From Bacteroidales bacterium (GTDB lineage Bacteria; Bacteroidota; Bacteroidia; Bacteroidales; P3): a stretch of 64,000 nucleotides of DNA. Where the stretch lies: assembly GCA_017479385.1 (NCBI GenBank), contig JAFVCE010000005.1:62001-126000 (forward strand), given 5' to 3'. The first letter of the stretch is position 1, and every line of letters begins with the position of its first letter. Shown one piece after another: positions 8,885-19,200 of this stretch. The translations under genes were made by a program, and so were the position numbers. The notes beneath the pieces were generated by a model. That model worked only from the letters and a program-made list of their open reading frames with translations. It did not search any database and had not been told where the DNA came from.

Positions 8885-9767
8885 CACGCTGGAACTGAAG
8901 CGCCTTTCTCTCGAGTCGGGGCTCGACCTCTGCGGAGTAGCTCCGGCTTCCGAACTCGACGGATTTGGGCAACGACTCGACTTGTGGATAGAGCAAGGCC
9001 GTCATGGTGCCATGGCTTATATGGAGCGCTGGCGCGACAAACGGTCCGACCCTCGCAAGTTGCTACCCGGCGCCCAATCGGTGGTGAGCGTAGCGGTGGC
9101 CTATAAACCAGACACGGTGATGCCGGCCCAAGCGCGGATTGCGCAATATGCCTACAACGCCGACTACCACGAGGTGGTTAAAACGCGCCTCTATGCCCTC
9201 GTGGCAGCTTTGCGGGAACGCTATCAAGGGTTCGAAGCCAAAGTGTGTGTCGACACCGCTCCGATTAGCGACAAACTCTGGGCGGCCCGCGCAGGTTTGG
9301 GATGGATTGGACGCAACACATTGCTCGTTACCCCCCAGTTTGGCTCGTATGTGAACCTCGGCGAACTGGTAACCCCCTCGGCCTTTACCACCTACGACGA
9401 GCCTTTGGCCGACGGTTGTGGCAGTTGTCGGCGCTGTCTCGACGCTTGCGTGTCGCACGCCATCGACGACACTTCGCGGTTCTATGGCGTAAAGGCCACA
9501 GAGTGCACAGCCTACCAGACGGTAGAACCCACCGGAGAGCCCTCGCGTTCGCGCAAAGCACGGGCTGGCTATATCTTCGGGTGCGACCTCTGCCAAACGG
9601 CCTGCCCATACTGCATCGAGTCGCCCGCCGTGAGGCATATATCACCGTCGCGCCAGGCCGAGCTCGAGGCGTTGGCTTCGTCCGACGAGTCTACCTTCAG
9701 GCGGCTCGCCGAGCATACCTCGCTCTCGCGCATAGACTACGCCCATTGGCGCAAAAACCTCGAGTAG
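8838..9767 (+). CDS. queG: Epoxyqueuosine reductase
   Basis: QueG reduces epoxyqueuosine to queuosine in tRNA, using cobalamin and two [4Fe-4S] clusters. Both ferredoxin-type cluster motifs are visible: CGSCRRCLDAC and CDLCQTACPYC. The N-terminal segment LSLESGLDLCGVAPAS and the central APISDKLWAARAGLGWIGRN are typical. The frame is open further upstream, but the ATG at 8838 places the start just before the conserved N-terminus. It overlaps the methyltransferase gene by 47 nt, so it is likely cotranscribed with nadC, yihY and the methyltransferase. Confidence 0.94.
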   Translation: MMAQKKPRSSQPPTIDTLELKRLSLESGLDLCGVAPASELDGFGQRLDLWIEQGRHGAMAYMERWRDKRSDPRKLLPGAQSVVSVAVAYKPDTVMPAQARIAQYAYNADYHEVVKTRLYALVAALRERYQGFEAKVCVDTAPISDKLWAARAGLGWIGRNTLLVTPQFGSYVNLGELVTPSAFTTYDEPLADGCGSCRRCLDACVSHAIDDTSRFYGVKATECTAYQTVEPTGEPSRSRKARAGYIFGCDLCQTACPYCIESPAVRHISPSRQAELEALASSDESTFRRLAEHTSLSRIDYAHWRKNLE

Positions 9768-9848
9768 GGGCAAGTCACTGCAGTTTATCTTTCTTCGGCC
9801 TTATTTGCAAGCCGTTAGGCGTTTCGCAGGAAAATAGGGACCAGTTTT

Positions 9849-9881
9849 TTGCCGATATTGAGAAAATATTGTTATATTTGC
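9849..9881 (+). promoter_or_regulatory. Orphan promoter-like site at the left edge of the element
   Basis: TTG at 9849-9851 and TATATTTGC at 9873-9881, with a 21-nt spacer that is a little long. It points right into the integrated element, antisense to the giant gene, and no plus-strand gene follows. It may be the promoter of a chromosomal gene separated or lost when the element inserted 10 nt downstream. Confidence 0.4.
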
Positions 9882-9890
9882 AAAAAAATA

Positions 9891-9899
9891 AAAACGTAT
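9891..9899. other. Candidate attachment core, left (attL)
   Basis: AAAACGTAT, identical to 24330-24338. It coincides with the point where the giant protein, read leftwards, departs from the family pattern (after SVEDIR). The match is short, so chance is possible. Confidence 0.4.
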
Positions 9900-10162
9900 G
9901 TCCTCAACGCTCCTGTGGTTGTTGAGTACAATAACAATCTTGCCGCTCTTCTCGTCAAACCATCCCTTGGCCTTGCGCAGCTGGGCAAGATTGCCCCCGA
10001 TGGCTCGTATGGCGGCATTGCGCAACTCTGCGTCGCCCTTGTTCTGGGCAGACAACTCCGCCACGATGGCCGTCGCCCTCTCCATGTCGCCATTGGGGTC
10101 GGCCTCCACTCTCTGGTACCGTATGTCGTCCTTCCTCTTGTCGAACCTCTTGCTCAGCGGTA

Positions 10163-13100
10163 TCACATTCCCCTCTCGTCGTAGGTTACAGCGTCGGCGC
10201 TCTCCAAGCGCTCCACCAACTCGTCATCTTCCACCATCCTGAACCGCACTCCCTCGTCTTCGCCGCTCTCCTCGTCGACAATCTTCGAGCTGTCTAGAAT
10301 GTTTTTTCCGACCGATTCAACATTTTTTAGTAATTTTGTAGCCGAAATCGAGTTGTTGCCTGAGCGGGGGAGAGGATTTCTCACATCGTCTCCATGTGTC
10401 CCTTCCAACAGCTCGATTTCTGTTACTTCATAGCTATATGCTTTGGTTTTCTCGTTCTCATTGTTGTATCGCTTAACCGTTGTCTTTACGCGATAGACTT
10501 TGCCATCAGTATCAATAGCACCATATAGACGAACTATATCTCTTATCCCCTGGCTCCCTTTTTTGTTGGCATATACTTCTCCAACAATTGAGTTCTCAAT
10601 GATGCTCGGCATCACCTTCAATGCAGAGAGGTGAACATCTTTGTTGTCACTCTTGTTGACGGCTTTCTCGCTCAGGTATTTGTCAATGGCTGTGCCGCTG
10701 ATGTTGACACTGCCTATCTCCGGGTTCTCGTACTCTCCGACAATGTTCTCTTTTGCCCACCTGCGGGCATCGTTGAAGTTCGCAAAACCATGCACCTTCT
10801 CCGCTCCGACAATAGTAACCTGCTCGGCCGCTTTCTCCCAGTCGCCAAACCAGTTCTTGAATGATGAGGTGTAGACATCATCCTCTCCATCGTGGAATTT
10901 CACCCACTCCTCTTCTCTTTCCACCCTCGCCATCTGTCCCTCGTCCACATCCAGCCATGCCACATTCCTCGTCTCAACCTCCGCACTGTACACTCGGCCT
11001 CCGCCAGCGTACTCCTCCGCCTGCATCCTGCTCGGCGTAACAAACACCCCGTTCTCTATCGGCTTGCTCGAATACACCGTTATCCGTCCGCTCTCCTGCG
11101 CCACGCGTAGCATCTCATCGCTCACGTCGGGGTAGGCCGAAAGCATATCGTCCCCGTCCATCTCTCTCTCCCTTTCTTTCACCGCCTCGTCCATCGTCTT
11201 GATGTCGTCTATCGAGCGTATGCCTCTGTGGTAACTGTCTTCCATCGGGTTCTTGCCCACCACCTCGCGCAGTTGCGCCGCCTTGTGCCTGTCCGCTCTC
11301 CGCTTCGCCATCTCCGCTGTCGGGTTCTCCCCATGCAGCAAGTCCGCCAACGCCATGTCAGCAAAGTCCTCCGCACTCATCTCGTCCAGCTTCGCGCTGT
11401 TCCCGGCAAACAGGTCACGCGCCGTCTGCCAGAACCTGTCAAGCAACGCCTTCAGACGGTGCAGCACCGACGCTACACGCGCTTTCGCCGTCATGTCGGG
11501 CTCCCTCTCCATCTCGCTGCGCATCTCGTCCATCAGGCGTTCACGCCCGCGCCGTCCCGAATAGTGTGCAAACACCTCCTCCATCAGCTCGTCACCCTCC
11601 AATTCCGGGTACTTGCCCTTCACCCACGCCGTCAACTCCTCGTCCTGCGCCAGCTCGCCCTTCAGCCGCTTCCACGCCTCGGGGTTCGCCCTCCGCAGCG
11701 CTTCCGCCCACAGGTGCGTGTACTCGTGCACCGGCGTCTCCGCCGTCGCTATCTTCGGGTCGATATACACCTTCCCCTTGTACGTATAGCCGTATGCCTG
11801 CCCGTCCGCAGTCTTGAAGAATTTCAGCTTGTCTGTTATCTTCAAGTCTTTCTCGTCGAAGATAACATAGTCCTTCGCCCCGTCTTCACGTCCACCACTT
11901 TGGTACTCCGCAGGGTACTTAATTCCAACATAGCCCAAGTCGTGCAGGAGTTCGCTCGCCTCTTTGGGCGAAAGGTGCTTGGCCATCGTATTGTACACTC
12001 CAGCACCACTCGACACATCCAAGCGAAACTCCGCACTTATCGACCTGCGCTCATCCGTTCTGTCCGAGGGTGTCGCATCTGCCATCTTTTCCATGACAGC
12101 TTTTGTCAACGCACTTTTTATGCGCATCTTTTCCTTTTCTGGAACCTCCTCATCCCACGACAGATAGTGTCCTAATTTCGCTTCAGGATTCTCCGCTCTC
12201 TGCACAATCTCTTTGATGGTTAGTCTCTTTGCATCTGCGTCGTCGGGTATCTCCACCGTGTAGAGGTATCTTCCCCGCTCTGCTTCCATCTCCTTGTATT
12301 CATCCCACAGCCTGTAGCACTCCTCACTCAACCGGTCCAGCTCGTCCTTCAACTGGCTTTCCTTCGGTCCGACGGCTTTACTAAACTCATTTGCCTTGCG
12401 CTGGTATTCTATGTTCTTTTGGTGAAACTCATAGAGCTTGTCTCGCATGGCCGGGCTAACAAAGGTCTGCTCCGCATACGTCCGCCCGATGCCTTCCACC
12501 TCGGTGACATAGCTTCCCCAGCCATACACCTGTAAGCCTTCACCCGTACCCATATACGAATGGTCGAAAGCATCAAAGTCCGCTCCGCTCCCGTGGTATA
12601 CTCTCTGCTCTCTCACCCTGTCTCTCGGCATGTCATGCTCCACTGGAGGGTAACTATACTCTCCGCCCACGTCTTTCGTGTGCAACTTGCAGTCAGCATC
12701 TATCACGCGTATATTGCCTGACGCATCGCGCACTATATTGCTGCCTTGCAGGTCAGCCACCACTATCTCCCCGTTGCTGAATGCCGTGTTCTCCTTGTTG
12801 ATGGGTCTAAACCCTATGCCCGCCATATACTCCACGCACTCCGCCTCCGTCAGCGGCGTGCTGCTCGCAAAGTCCACGTATGGCTGCTCCAACACCTTCA
12901 CAAAGCCCTTGCCGAAGTCGCCGTAGCCCAGCAACCTGTATGCCGAGTTGGGGAACACATAGTTGAAAAGCGTGACGGCATCTATGTCCGTGCCGAAACG
13001 CTTCTCCTGCTTCCCTCGCGACAGCTTTATGACGTGCTTCCCGTCATTCGACAAATACACATCACTATCTGCTGTGCCTTCCGACACTGCCTCCGTGTTG

Positions 13101-16100
13101 TCCGTAAAGTCTCTTAAATCTGTATGCCAGTTCCCTGTGGCTTTCGCCCACTTCTCTATCAGTTCTTTCTTCTTTGCCTCGACTGCTCTTCGGCCTGCCG
13201 AACCAACTCTTTCATTCGCTGCGACTGCGCTCTCGCTTGCTCTACTGAAAAGCGCATCGATTGCACTCGAGCGTTCTCTTTCATACAACGCTCGTTCCAC
13301 TCTCTGTGGAAGTCGTTCAGATAAACGTCGTTCGTATGGGTTTCTTGGCGTGACATCGTCTATGTAGTCCGAAATTTTTTGCAAAGTTACATAATTATAC
13401 TCACCCGACAAAATAATTTCGTACACCTCTTTCGCCGCCTCTCGCCTTTTCTCCTCTCTATCAACACGTTCCTTACGTGCCTCACCAACACTTTTTCCCG
13501 TTGCCAACGCCAGGGCTTCGTCTATATTTCCGTTGCTCTCGTCGCGTTTGCGTTGGTTCTCTGTCCGCTTCCCTCTGCTCATCGCATCACTCTCGCCGTT
13601 CACCTCGTCCAGCACCCGCTGCCCCACGGCCTCGTCAGTCTCGACCTCTATACCCGCTCCACGCATAGCCTCCACAAGCCCGTCTCTCATGGCCGTTTCC
13701 TCTTCCGTCAGTTCTGCCGCACTACCGCGCTGCTCCAGTGCACTCTCCGCCTTAGCCAATGCATACTCAATGGCCTTGGCGTCTCCTCTCTCTATTGCCT
13801 CCGCCAGCCGTTCAGATGCCGACACAGTCTCTACCATGCGTTTCTTCTCTTCCATGTGTGCTTCATAACTGTCAGACACCCTCTGGGCATAGGAAATAAT
13901 ATCCTCATCTTCCGCTCTCTGTGGAGCTGTGTATTCTGCACCCTCTGGCTTTTCTCCTTCTTCGGCAGCAGCACCGCTCGACGTACCCTCCTCATCCAAC
14001 GTCTCAAGCATCCCATGCTCCTTGAGGTATTTTACCCGCTTCTTTGCTGCTTCTGTTACCTTACCCTCGACCTCGTCAATCCTCTCATCTACCTCCGCAA
14101 TCTTCTTGTCTAACTCTTTCAGCCGCTCCTGAAGCTCCTTGTATTGCGCCGACTTCTTCCCAGCTGCAGCCTTTCTGCGTGCCAACTCATCTCTGTGTTG
14201 CCGAAGCTCTGCTATCCTGTCCTCAAGCGGCAGTTTCTCCAACAAGTTCAAAGCGTCCACATACTCCTCGTATGCCTCTTCCGTGGTGTACTCAAATTCT
14301 CTTTCCTCTCCACTCTGACCACTCCGACTATTCTGACCCCCCATAGGCTCGGTTTTTGCCTCCGCTTCCGCCGCTGATATTGAGGCGGTTACATTATTTA
14401 TTTGGTCAGTTCCAGAATTATTCGTAACTTTGCCGCCGGAAAGTTGAGAAGAGTTCCTGCTGGTGGCGGTTGCACCCTCCGTTTGGCCGCGATTAACTTC
14501 ACTGGAATCGGTGCCAGTTCCAGACTCTACTGCGGGTCGAGTATACACTTCCGGTTTACTGCGCGAGTATTTCTTTTTGAATATACCCGCGCTATTTACA
14601 TTCCAGTACTTGCCATCTCTCGACAATTGTATAAACAATGTATTGTTGTGTTCGTCCGAAATCTCCAACAGATAGGTTTGGTTGCTTGCAATGACTCCAC
14701 CTTCACGGATGGTGTCATAGTTCTTTGCTACTGTCTCAACAAACTCTTCTACCGAGCTGAAACCCGCGGCTCGTATCTGGTCGCCATGCCCTGCCTCTAT
14801 ATGCAGCACTCCGTAACCATGATTGCCGTTCTCGTCCACATAGTTCTCGCCAACGCTGAGTTTGATAGGCGCTTCCGTCAGTCCGCTGTCTGCCGACACC
14901 TCACCGAAGGTGGTGGTGCCATCAGATGCCAGAACAAACGGAATTCCAAATTCATTGACTTCGCTACTTATCTGCGCTGTTACTTGGGTCTGCGCCATAT
15001 TATTCTGCCCATCTCTGGCATTTCCGCCTGCTGCATCAGCGCCATCTTCCGAAACGCCTGCTGCATCAGCGCCATCTTCCGAAACGCCCGCTGCTTCTTT
15101 ACGTCGCTCTGTTGCCCCTGCATGGGCTTCTCGTTTCTCGTTTTCTGTTCCATAATTGAGTGTATTTAATACGTCTTTGATAATCTCTTCCTTGCTCTTC
15201 ACGCCTCCGCTGAAGATGTCCATCTGACCTGCTGCCGACGTGGCGGCATTGTCGTTATACAAAGCCAACGTCTTCTTCAGTTGGTTCACCCGGCTGTCGT
15301 TAATCAGGTCGGCCAGCATCAGCACCGTGGCGTTGGTATAGTCCGCCACCGTCTCGCCCGTCTCAAACGGGAACAGACTCTGCTGTCTCGCAAACGGACT
15401 GACCTTCTCCCCGGCTCCAGTACCGCTCTTGCGCGCCTGGTACGCCAAGTCGATGGCCTGTGCCAGCTCGCCCTCCAGCGAGTATTCCTCGCCAAGCTTC
15501 AGGTTGTTCGCCACCTCGGCCAACGCCGCCACAACGCTCTGCCGCATGGCAGGGTACTCCGCCAGCTGCCTCACCGCGTCAGGATTGCTCTCAAAGGCTT
15601 TGCCTATGAGCATATTCTCAAGCATCTGCCGCCCCGCGCCGCTCACCTTCTCGCCGTCCATCATCTCGGCCAGCTGCATCTGGTTGATGGCCCCAGCCTT
15701 GTACAGCTCCCCTATGGCCGTCGATGCCGCCTTCGGGTCGCTGTAGAAGTCTGCCAGGCTGTCAAAGCCGTTGATGCTCCTCACGATGCGACCGAAAGTG
15801 TCGTCGTCCACCGTCTTGCCGAGTTTCACAGCCTGCTCCGTCCTGCTCTGGCTCTTCATATCCTGCGCGTTGAACTTCGCAAAGCTTTCCGTCGTATACG
15901 GCATCTCTTCGTCGGGTACAAACACCACCCTCGGATGCTCCATTGCGCCCACCTGCTCGGGGGTGAAGCCGAACTGCTGTGGGTACTTCTTCAAATGCTC
16001 TATATAAGCCCCGTCGGTGCCCTGCTTTGCTGCCAGCTCCCCGGCCATGGTCCTGCCATTGCCAGAAAGCACCACGCCGTCTTTGCTCACCACGGGAACG

Positions 16101-16240
16101 CTCTGTATGGCCCGACTGTCGTAACGGTCGGCCATGTCGCGCGTGATGCGCTGCGCCTCTTGGTCGCGCTCATAGTCCCTGTCGTTCACCGTCTGCCCGT
16201 TCTCGTCCACGGGGAACCCCTCGTTCCTTGCAAACTCCAT
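10163..16240 (-). CDS. Giant polyvalent protein, middle and C-terminal part (2025 aa frame)
   Basis: This frame continues the 1655-residue frame upstream after a -1-type frameshift near 16255-16280 (expected join VESGAAT/SHNPNMEFARNEGF). Regions visible, with rough residue numbers: a ParB/DdrB-like domain (1-130; NDRDYERDQEAQRI, LSGNGRTMAGELA); a PBECR-like nuclease region (440-570; LHIEAGHGDQI, QLSRDGKYWNV); a coiled coil (655-740); a second kinase-like domain (1055-1185; KHVIKLSRGK, RLLGYGDFG, RVIDADCKL); an ADP-ribosyltransferase-like domain (1210-1470; VYHGSGADFDAF, GEGLQVYGWGSYV); a zincin metallopeptidase (about 1507; HEYTH); and an LPD3-like domain (1795-1950). Such proteins travel with phage or conjugative DNA into the recipient. 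Domain names are from motif memory. A second frameshift ends this frame. Confidence 0.8.
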   Translation of the reverse strand: MEFARNEGFPVDENGQTVNDRDYERDQEAQRITRDMADRYDSRAIQSVPVVSKDGVVLSGNGRTMAGELAAKQGTDGAYIEHLKKYPQQFGFTPEQVGAMEHPRVVFVPDEEMPYTTESFAKFNAQDMKSQSRTEQAVKLGKTVDDDTFGRIVRSINGFDSLADFYSDPKAASTAIGELYKAGAINQMQLAEMMDGEKVSGAGRQMLENMLIGKAFESNPDAVRQLAEYPAMRQSVVAALAEVANNLKLGEEYSLEGELAQAIDLAYQARKSGTGAGEKVSPFARQQSLFPFETGETVADYTNATVLMLADLINDSRVNQLKKTLALYNDNAATSAAGQMDIFSGGVKSKEEIIKDVLNTLNYGTENEKREAHAGATERRKEAAGVSEDGADAAGVSEDGADAAGGNARDGQNNMAQTQVTAQISSEVNEFGIPFVLASDGTTTFGEVSADSGLTEAPIKLSVGENYVDENGNHGYGVLHIEAGHGDQIRAAGFSSVEEFVETVAKNYDTIREGGVIASNQTYLLEISDEHNNTLFIQLSRDGKYWNVNSAGIFKKKYSRSKPEVYTRPAVESGTGTDSSEVNRGQTEGATATSRNSSQLSGGKVTNNSGTDQINNVTASISAAEAEAKTEPMGGQNSRSGQSGEEREFEYTTEEAYEEYVDALNLLEKLPLEDRIAELRQHRDELARRKAAAGKKSAQYKELQERLKELDKKIAEVDERIDEVEGKVTEAAKKRVKYLKEHGMLETLDEEGTSSGAAAEEGEKPEGAEYTAPQRAEDEDIISYAQRVSDSYEAHMEEKKRMVETVSASERLAEAIERGDAKAIEYALAKAESALEQRGSAAELTEEETAMRDGLVEAMRGAGIEVETDEAVGQRVLDEVNGESDAMSRGKRTENQRKRDESNGNIDEALALATGKSVGEARKERVDREEKRREAAKEVYEIILSGEYNYVTLQKISDYIDDVTPRNPYERRLSERLPQRVERALYERERSSAIDALFSRASESAVAANERVGSAGRRAVEAKKKELIEKWAKATGNWHTDLRDFTDNTEAVSEGTADSDVYLSNDGKHVIKLSRGKQEKRFGTDIDAVTLFNYVFPNSAYRLLGYGDFGKGFVKVLEQPYVDFASSTPLTEAECVEYMAGIGFRPINKENTAFSNGEIVVADLQGSNIVRDASGNIRVIDADCKLHTKDVGGEYSYPPVEHDMPRDRVREQRVYHGSGADFDAFDHSYMGTGEGLQVYGWGSYVTEVEGIGRTYAEQTFVSPAMRDKLYEFHQKNIEYQRKANEFSKAVGPKESQLKDELDRLSEECYRLWDEYKEMEAERGRYLYTVEIPDDADAKRLTIKEIVQRAENPEAKLGHYLSWDEEVPEKEKMRIKSALTKAVMEKMADATPSDRTDERRSISAEFRLDVSSGAGVYNTMAKHLSPKEASELLHDLGYVGIKYPAEYQSGGREDGAKDYVIFDEKDLKITDKLKFFKTADGQAYGYTYKGKVYIDPKIATAETPVHEYTHLWAEALRRANPEAWKRLKGELAQDEELTAWVKGKYPELEGDELMEEVFAHYSGRRGRERLMDEMRSEMEREPDMTAKARVASVLHRLKALLDRFWQTARDLFAGNSAKLDEMSAEDFADMALADLLHGENPTAEMAKRRADRHKAAQLREVVGKNPMEDSYHRGIRSIDDIKTMDEAVKEREREMDGDDMLSAYPDVSDEMLRVAQESGRITVYSSKPIENGVFVTPSRMQAEEYAGGGRVYSAEVETRNVAWLDVDEGQMARVEREEEWVKFHDGEDDVYTSSFKNWFGDWEKAAEQVTIVGAEKVHGFANFNDARRWAKENIVGEYENPEIGSVNISGTAIDKYLSEKAVNKSDNKDVHLSALKVMPSIIENSIVGEVYANKKGSQGIRDIVRLYGAIDTDGKVYRVKTTVKRYNNENEKTKAYSYEVTEIELLEGTHGDDVRNPLPRSGNNSISATKLLKNVESVGKNILDSSKIVDEESGEDEGVRFRMVEDDELVERLESADAVTYDERGM
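15026..15085. repeat. 30-nt in-frame tandem repeat inside the giant gene
   Basis: Two identical 30-nt copies (15026-15055 and 15056-15085) encode GVSEDGADAA twice, with a partial third copy. It lies in a low-complexity linker between the ParB-like and PBECR-like regions. Confidence 0.85.
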
Positions 16241-19200
16241 GTTCGGATTGTGGCTCGTGTCGCCGCTCCACTCTCCACCAGCACATAACGCCCTTTAATG
16301 GTCTCGCCGCCTGCAAGGGTAATCTCATTCTCCACACCCTCGACCTTTGGCACGGCATTCCACCTCTCCGTTATCTGTGGAGCAACACTGTTGCTCCCTC
16401 TGGCCTCCTGCTCGGCTCGCTTGGCCAGCTCCTCGGCCTGTCGCCGCTGCTCCGCTACCACTGCGGCGTCATGCGCTGCTTTGTCGCGCTCGGCGCGTTC
16501 TGCGGCCTCGGCATTATCAATACCACGCTGCACATCGCGCACACCGTTCCAGTAGTCCAACGTAGCCTGAGCTGCATCCACCCGCGCCTGGTGCTCGGCT
16601 TTCTGCTGCTGGTATTTGGTCAGACTCGTCCCCATCTTCGGGGCTTTGCCTTTCAGCTTGCTCAACTCTTTCTCCGCTGCCTCGATGTTGGCCTTCACAA
16701 ACTGCCCGGCCTCCTCGCGGCTTAATCCCGCCTCGTTATAGATGAATTGGTGCCCGCGCTCCGGTGTGGTGGCCATGAAGTCTGCCTCGCCATCCTCTCT
16801 CATCGGCATGGTGTCTGTCGCAGGCTGCTCTGCCAACTCTCCTTCGTCGGGGGTGGCAACGCGAGCATTGCCTTCTTCTTCCATTTCCGGCGATACTATC
16901 GCCGCCTCTTCCGTCGCAGGTGCCTCCACATGGCTCACCACCTTCTCGGCCAGCTCTCCCACATAGTCGTGCTTCACCTGCCCGTCCACCATATACTCAA
17001 CAAAAGGCCCGCTCTCGTCAGGCACGAACTGCCCGCTCTCATAGCGCACCCGCCCCAGCACGGTGGCAGGTCTCTCGTTGCCGTCTTCGTCTACAATGGT
17101 AATCTCCATGTCGGGAGTGAAATCCGCCGGCGCACCCTCTACAATCCCATCAGACCTATCTGCCCCACCATCCACTTCTGCCGCCTCGGGGTGTCTCGCC
17201 TGGTAGTCCGCCAATGCAAGCTCGTCGGCTATACGCTGCACCTCGGCCAGCGGCACCGTCGTCTGTTGCCCGTCGGCAGTCTGTATAGTTATAGTCTCAC
17301 CGTCGGCGGCCACCACCGTCGCCTGCTGTCCGTCGGGTATCGTTATCGCCTGCCCAGGCTCCACCTGCACAGTCCCCTGCGCCTCGTCCAGCTGCTGTCG
17401 TATGTACAACTCCCTTCGCGCCTCAATGTCGCGCTCCATGTCGGCCGCCTGCACTACCGCACCAGGCCAAAGAATGTCGTTCCTCGGACTCACCATCTTC
17501 TTCTTCCCTGTGGCGGGGTCATACACCACCACCGTCTCGTCACTCGCCGTTCCGTCAATGGTTCTGCCGTCGTCGGCCATAACAACCTCACCGTCCACAA
17601 GGAACATCTCCTTGGGGTGTCCCTCCTCGTCCAATTCCTTCATCATCACTGGTCGCACCGTGCCGTCAGGCTCACCGTCAACTTTATAAGCCATCTGCGA
17701 CAGCCGCTCGCGCTCCTTCGCTGCCGTCTCCTCTGCCTCGTCCTCTATCTTCGCCCTCACGCCATCCCACGCAGCCTGCCGCTCACCACGGTTCCCTTCG
17801 TCGGCCATAGCCAACTCCATGGCAATATCTCTACGGCCCTCCGCGTCGGCATTCCGTCCTCTATTATATGCTTCGTCCACTGGGCTGCTCATTGCCTCTC
17901 CCAGTATCTCCCTCGCAGGTACTTTCAGTTTGATAATAGGGTCAATGAAATGCAACTTGCCCTCGGCATCCACAATCACGTTGTCGCTCTCCGCGTCTAC
18001 GTCCGTGATGCTCAACAGGTCGTTACCCCACCAATACTTGCCCTCTCTCTGCAAACCCAACTCCTCCGTCAGGTACTTCTCTACCTCTTCCTGTGTGGCA
18101 TTGCGGAAAAAGTCCACATAGTCCTGCTCCAGCACAAGGCGCATCTCGCCGTTTATCTCGGTCACTCCGAGCAAACGGTACTCATCACCTGGGAAAAGAA
18201 GATTGTGTACAAGATGTTCATAAAGAGCATCGCCCGTGGCGTGCCCCTTCATCGGTGCTTTCGCAAACGGGTCTTTTACCTTGACAACTCGGCCGTTCGC
18301 CTCGTCAATATATACGACACTCTCACCTGTGCCTTTCTTATATCTCTCGCCGTAACTGGACAGCGTGGCAGGGTCTATATACAAACCCTGCTCCTTGGCT
18401 CGCTCTATCGTCTGTAGCCCATACGCAGCCTGTTCCGCCTGCGAGCCTCCGACATAATCTCCATCGAGTTCAACGGCCAGCCTTTCTTCCACACTGCCAG
18501 CACTGCCTCGGCTACTACCGCGTGCCCCTCTTTGGGGTACTTCTTCACGAACGCCACCGCGTCCATCCCATGTATTGGAGGCAGTTTCGCTATCTTCCGT
18601 AGGTTGATTTTCAGACGTATCGGGTCTAATACCCAATTCACTATCGTTTTCAGTATCACTGGTTTGCGTTCCATATGGCAGCTGTCTTTCTGCCGACAAA
18701 GATACGTCTTTTTTTTCATTTCCGGCAAGTCTTCTGATATATTCTTCTATGGCCCGCTTCTCCTGCTCGCTCCGCCTGTTGGGTTCTTTCCCTAATGCCG
18801 CGTCTATTTCAACGCCATATTCTTTATTCACTCCCTTGCGCACTCCCTCGGCGGTTATGCCGTCCTCCATCTTCTCGTGCACCTGGTCGTGCACTCCCTC
18901 GGCCATCTTTATGCCGTTCAACTCCGACTGCCGTATATACCTGTCGCGTGCCTCCTCGGCCTCCCGCAAGCTCGTGTAATCCCTGCTTACAATCACATTG
19001 CCACCGGCACCCAATGCCTCCACGGTGTAGCCTGTAACCTTACCGTCGGCATCCGTATGCTCAGTGAAGGTTACTCCTGTCACCGTCGACTGCGGCAACT
19101 TGTGCCCACTAACATAATAGTGCATCTTCGCCCTCGCTGCCTCACTGATGCTCTCGTCTTCCATCAACTCCAAAAAGCGGTTGTAGGGAATCTCACCGTC

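Larger units (their letters stand above)
9801..10166 (-). pseudogene. 3' fragment of the giant polyvalent gene (frameshifted and truncated)
   Basis: This frame continues the giant protein after a single-base frameshift near 10160-10170. The upstream frame ends VTYDERGM and this one begins VIPLSKRFDKRKDDIRYQ. Adding one base would restore the usual polyvalent sequence ...DERGNVIPLSKRF. About 90 residues later comes KGWFDEKSGKIVIVLNNH then RSVEDIR. From memory of the family, this is normally followed by a His-containing metallopeptidase helix, but here the frame runs into AT-rich DNA (RFYFFANITIF...) at the putative left attachment core. The reading frame therefore ends in sequence that does not belong to it. 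Confidence 0.7.

Noticed and set aside
16240..16280. Programmed -1 frameshift in the giant gene
   Set aside because: No canonical slippery heptamer with a following structure is visible, so decay or error is more likely.
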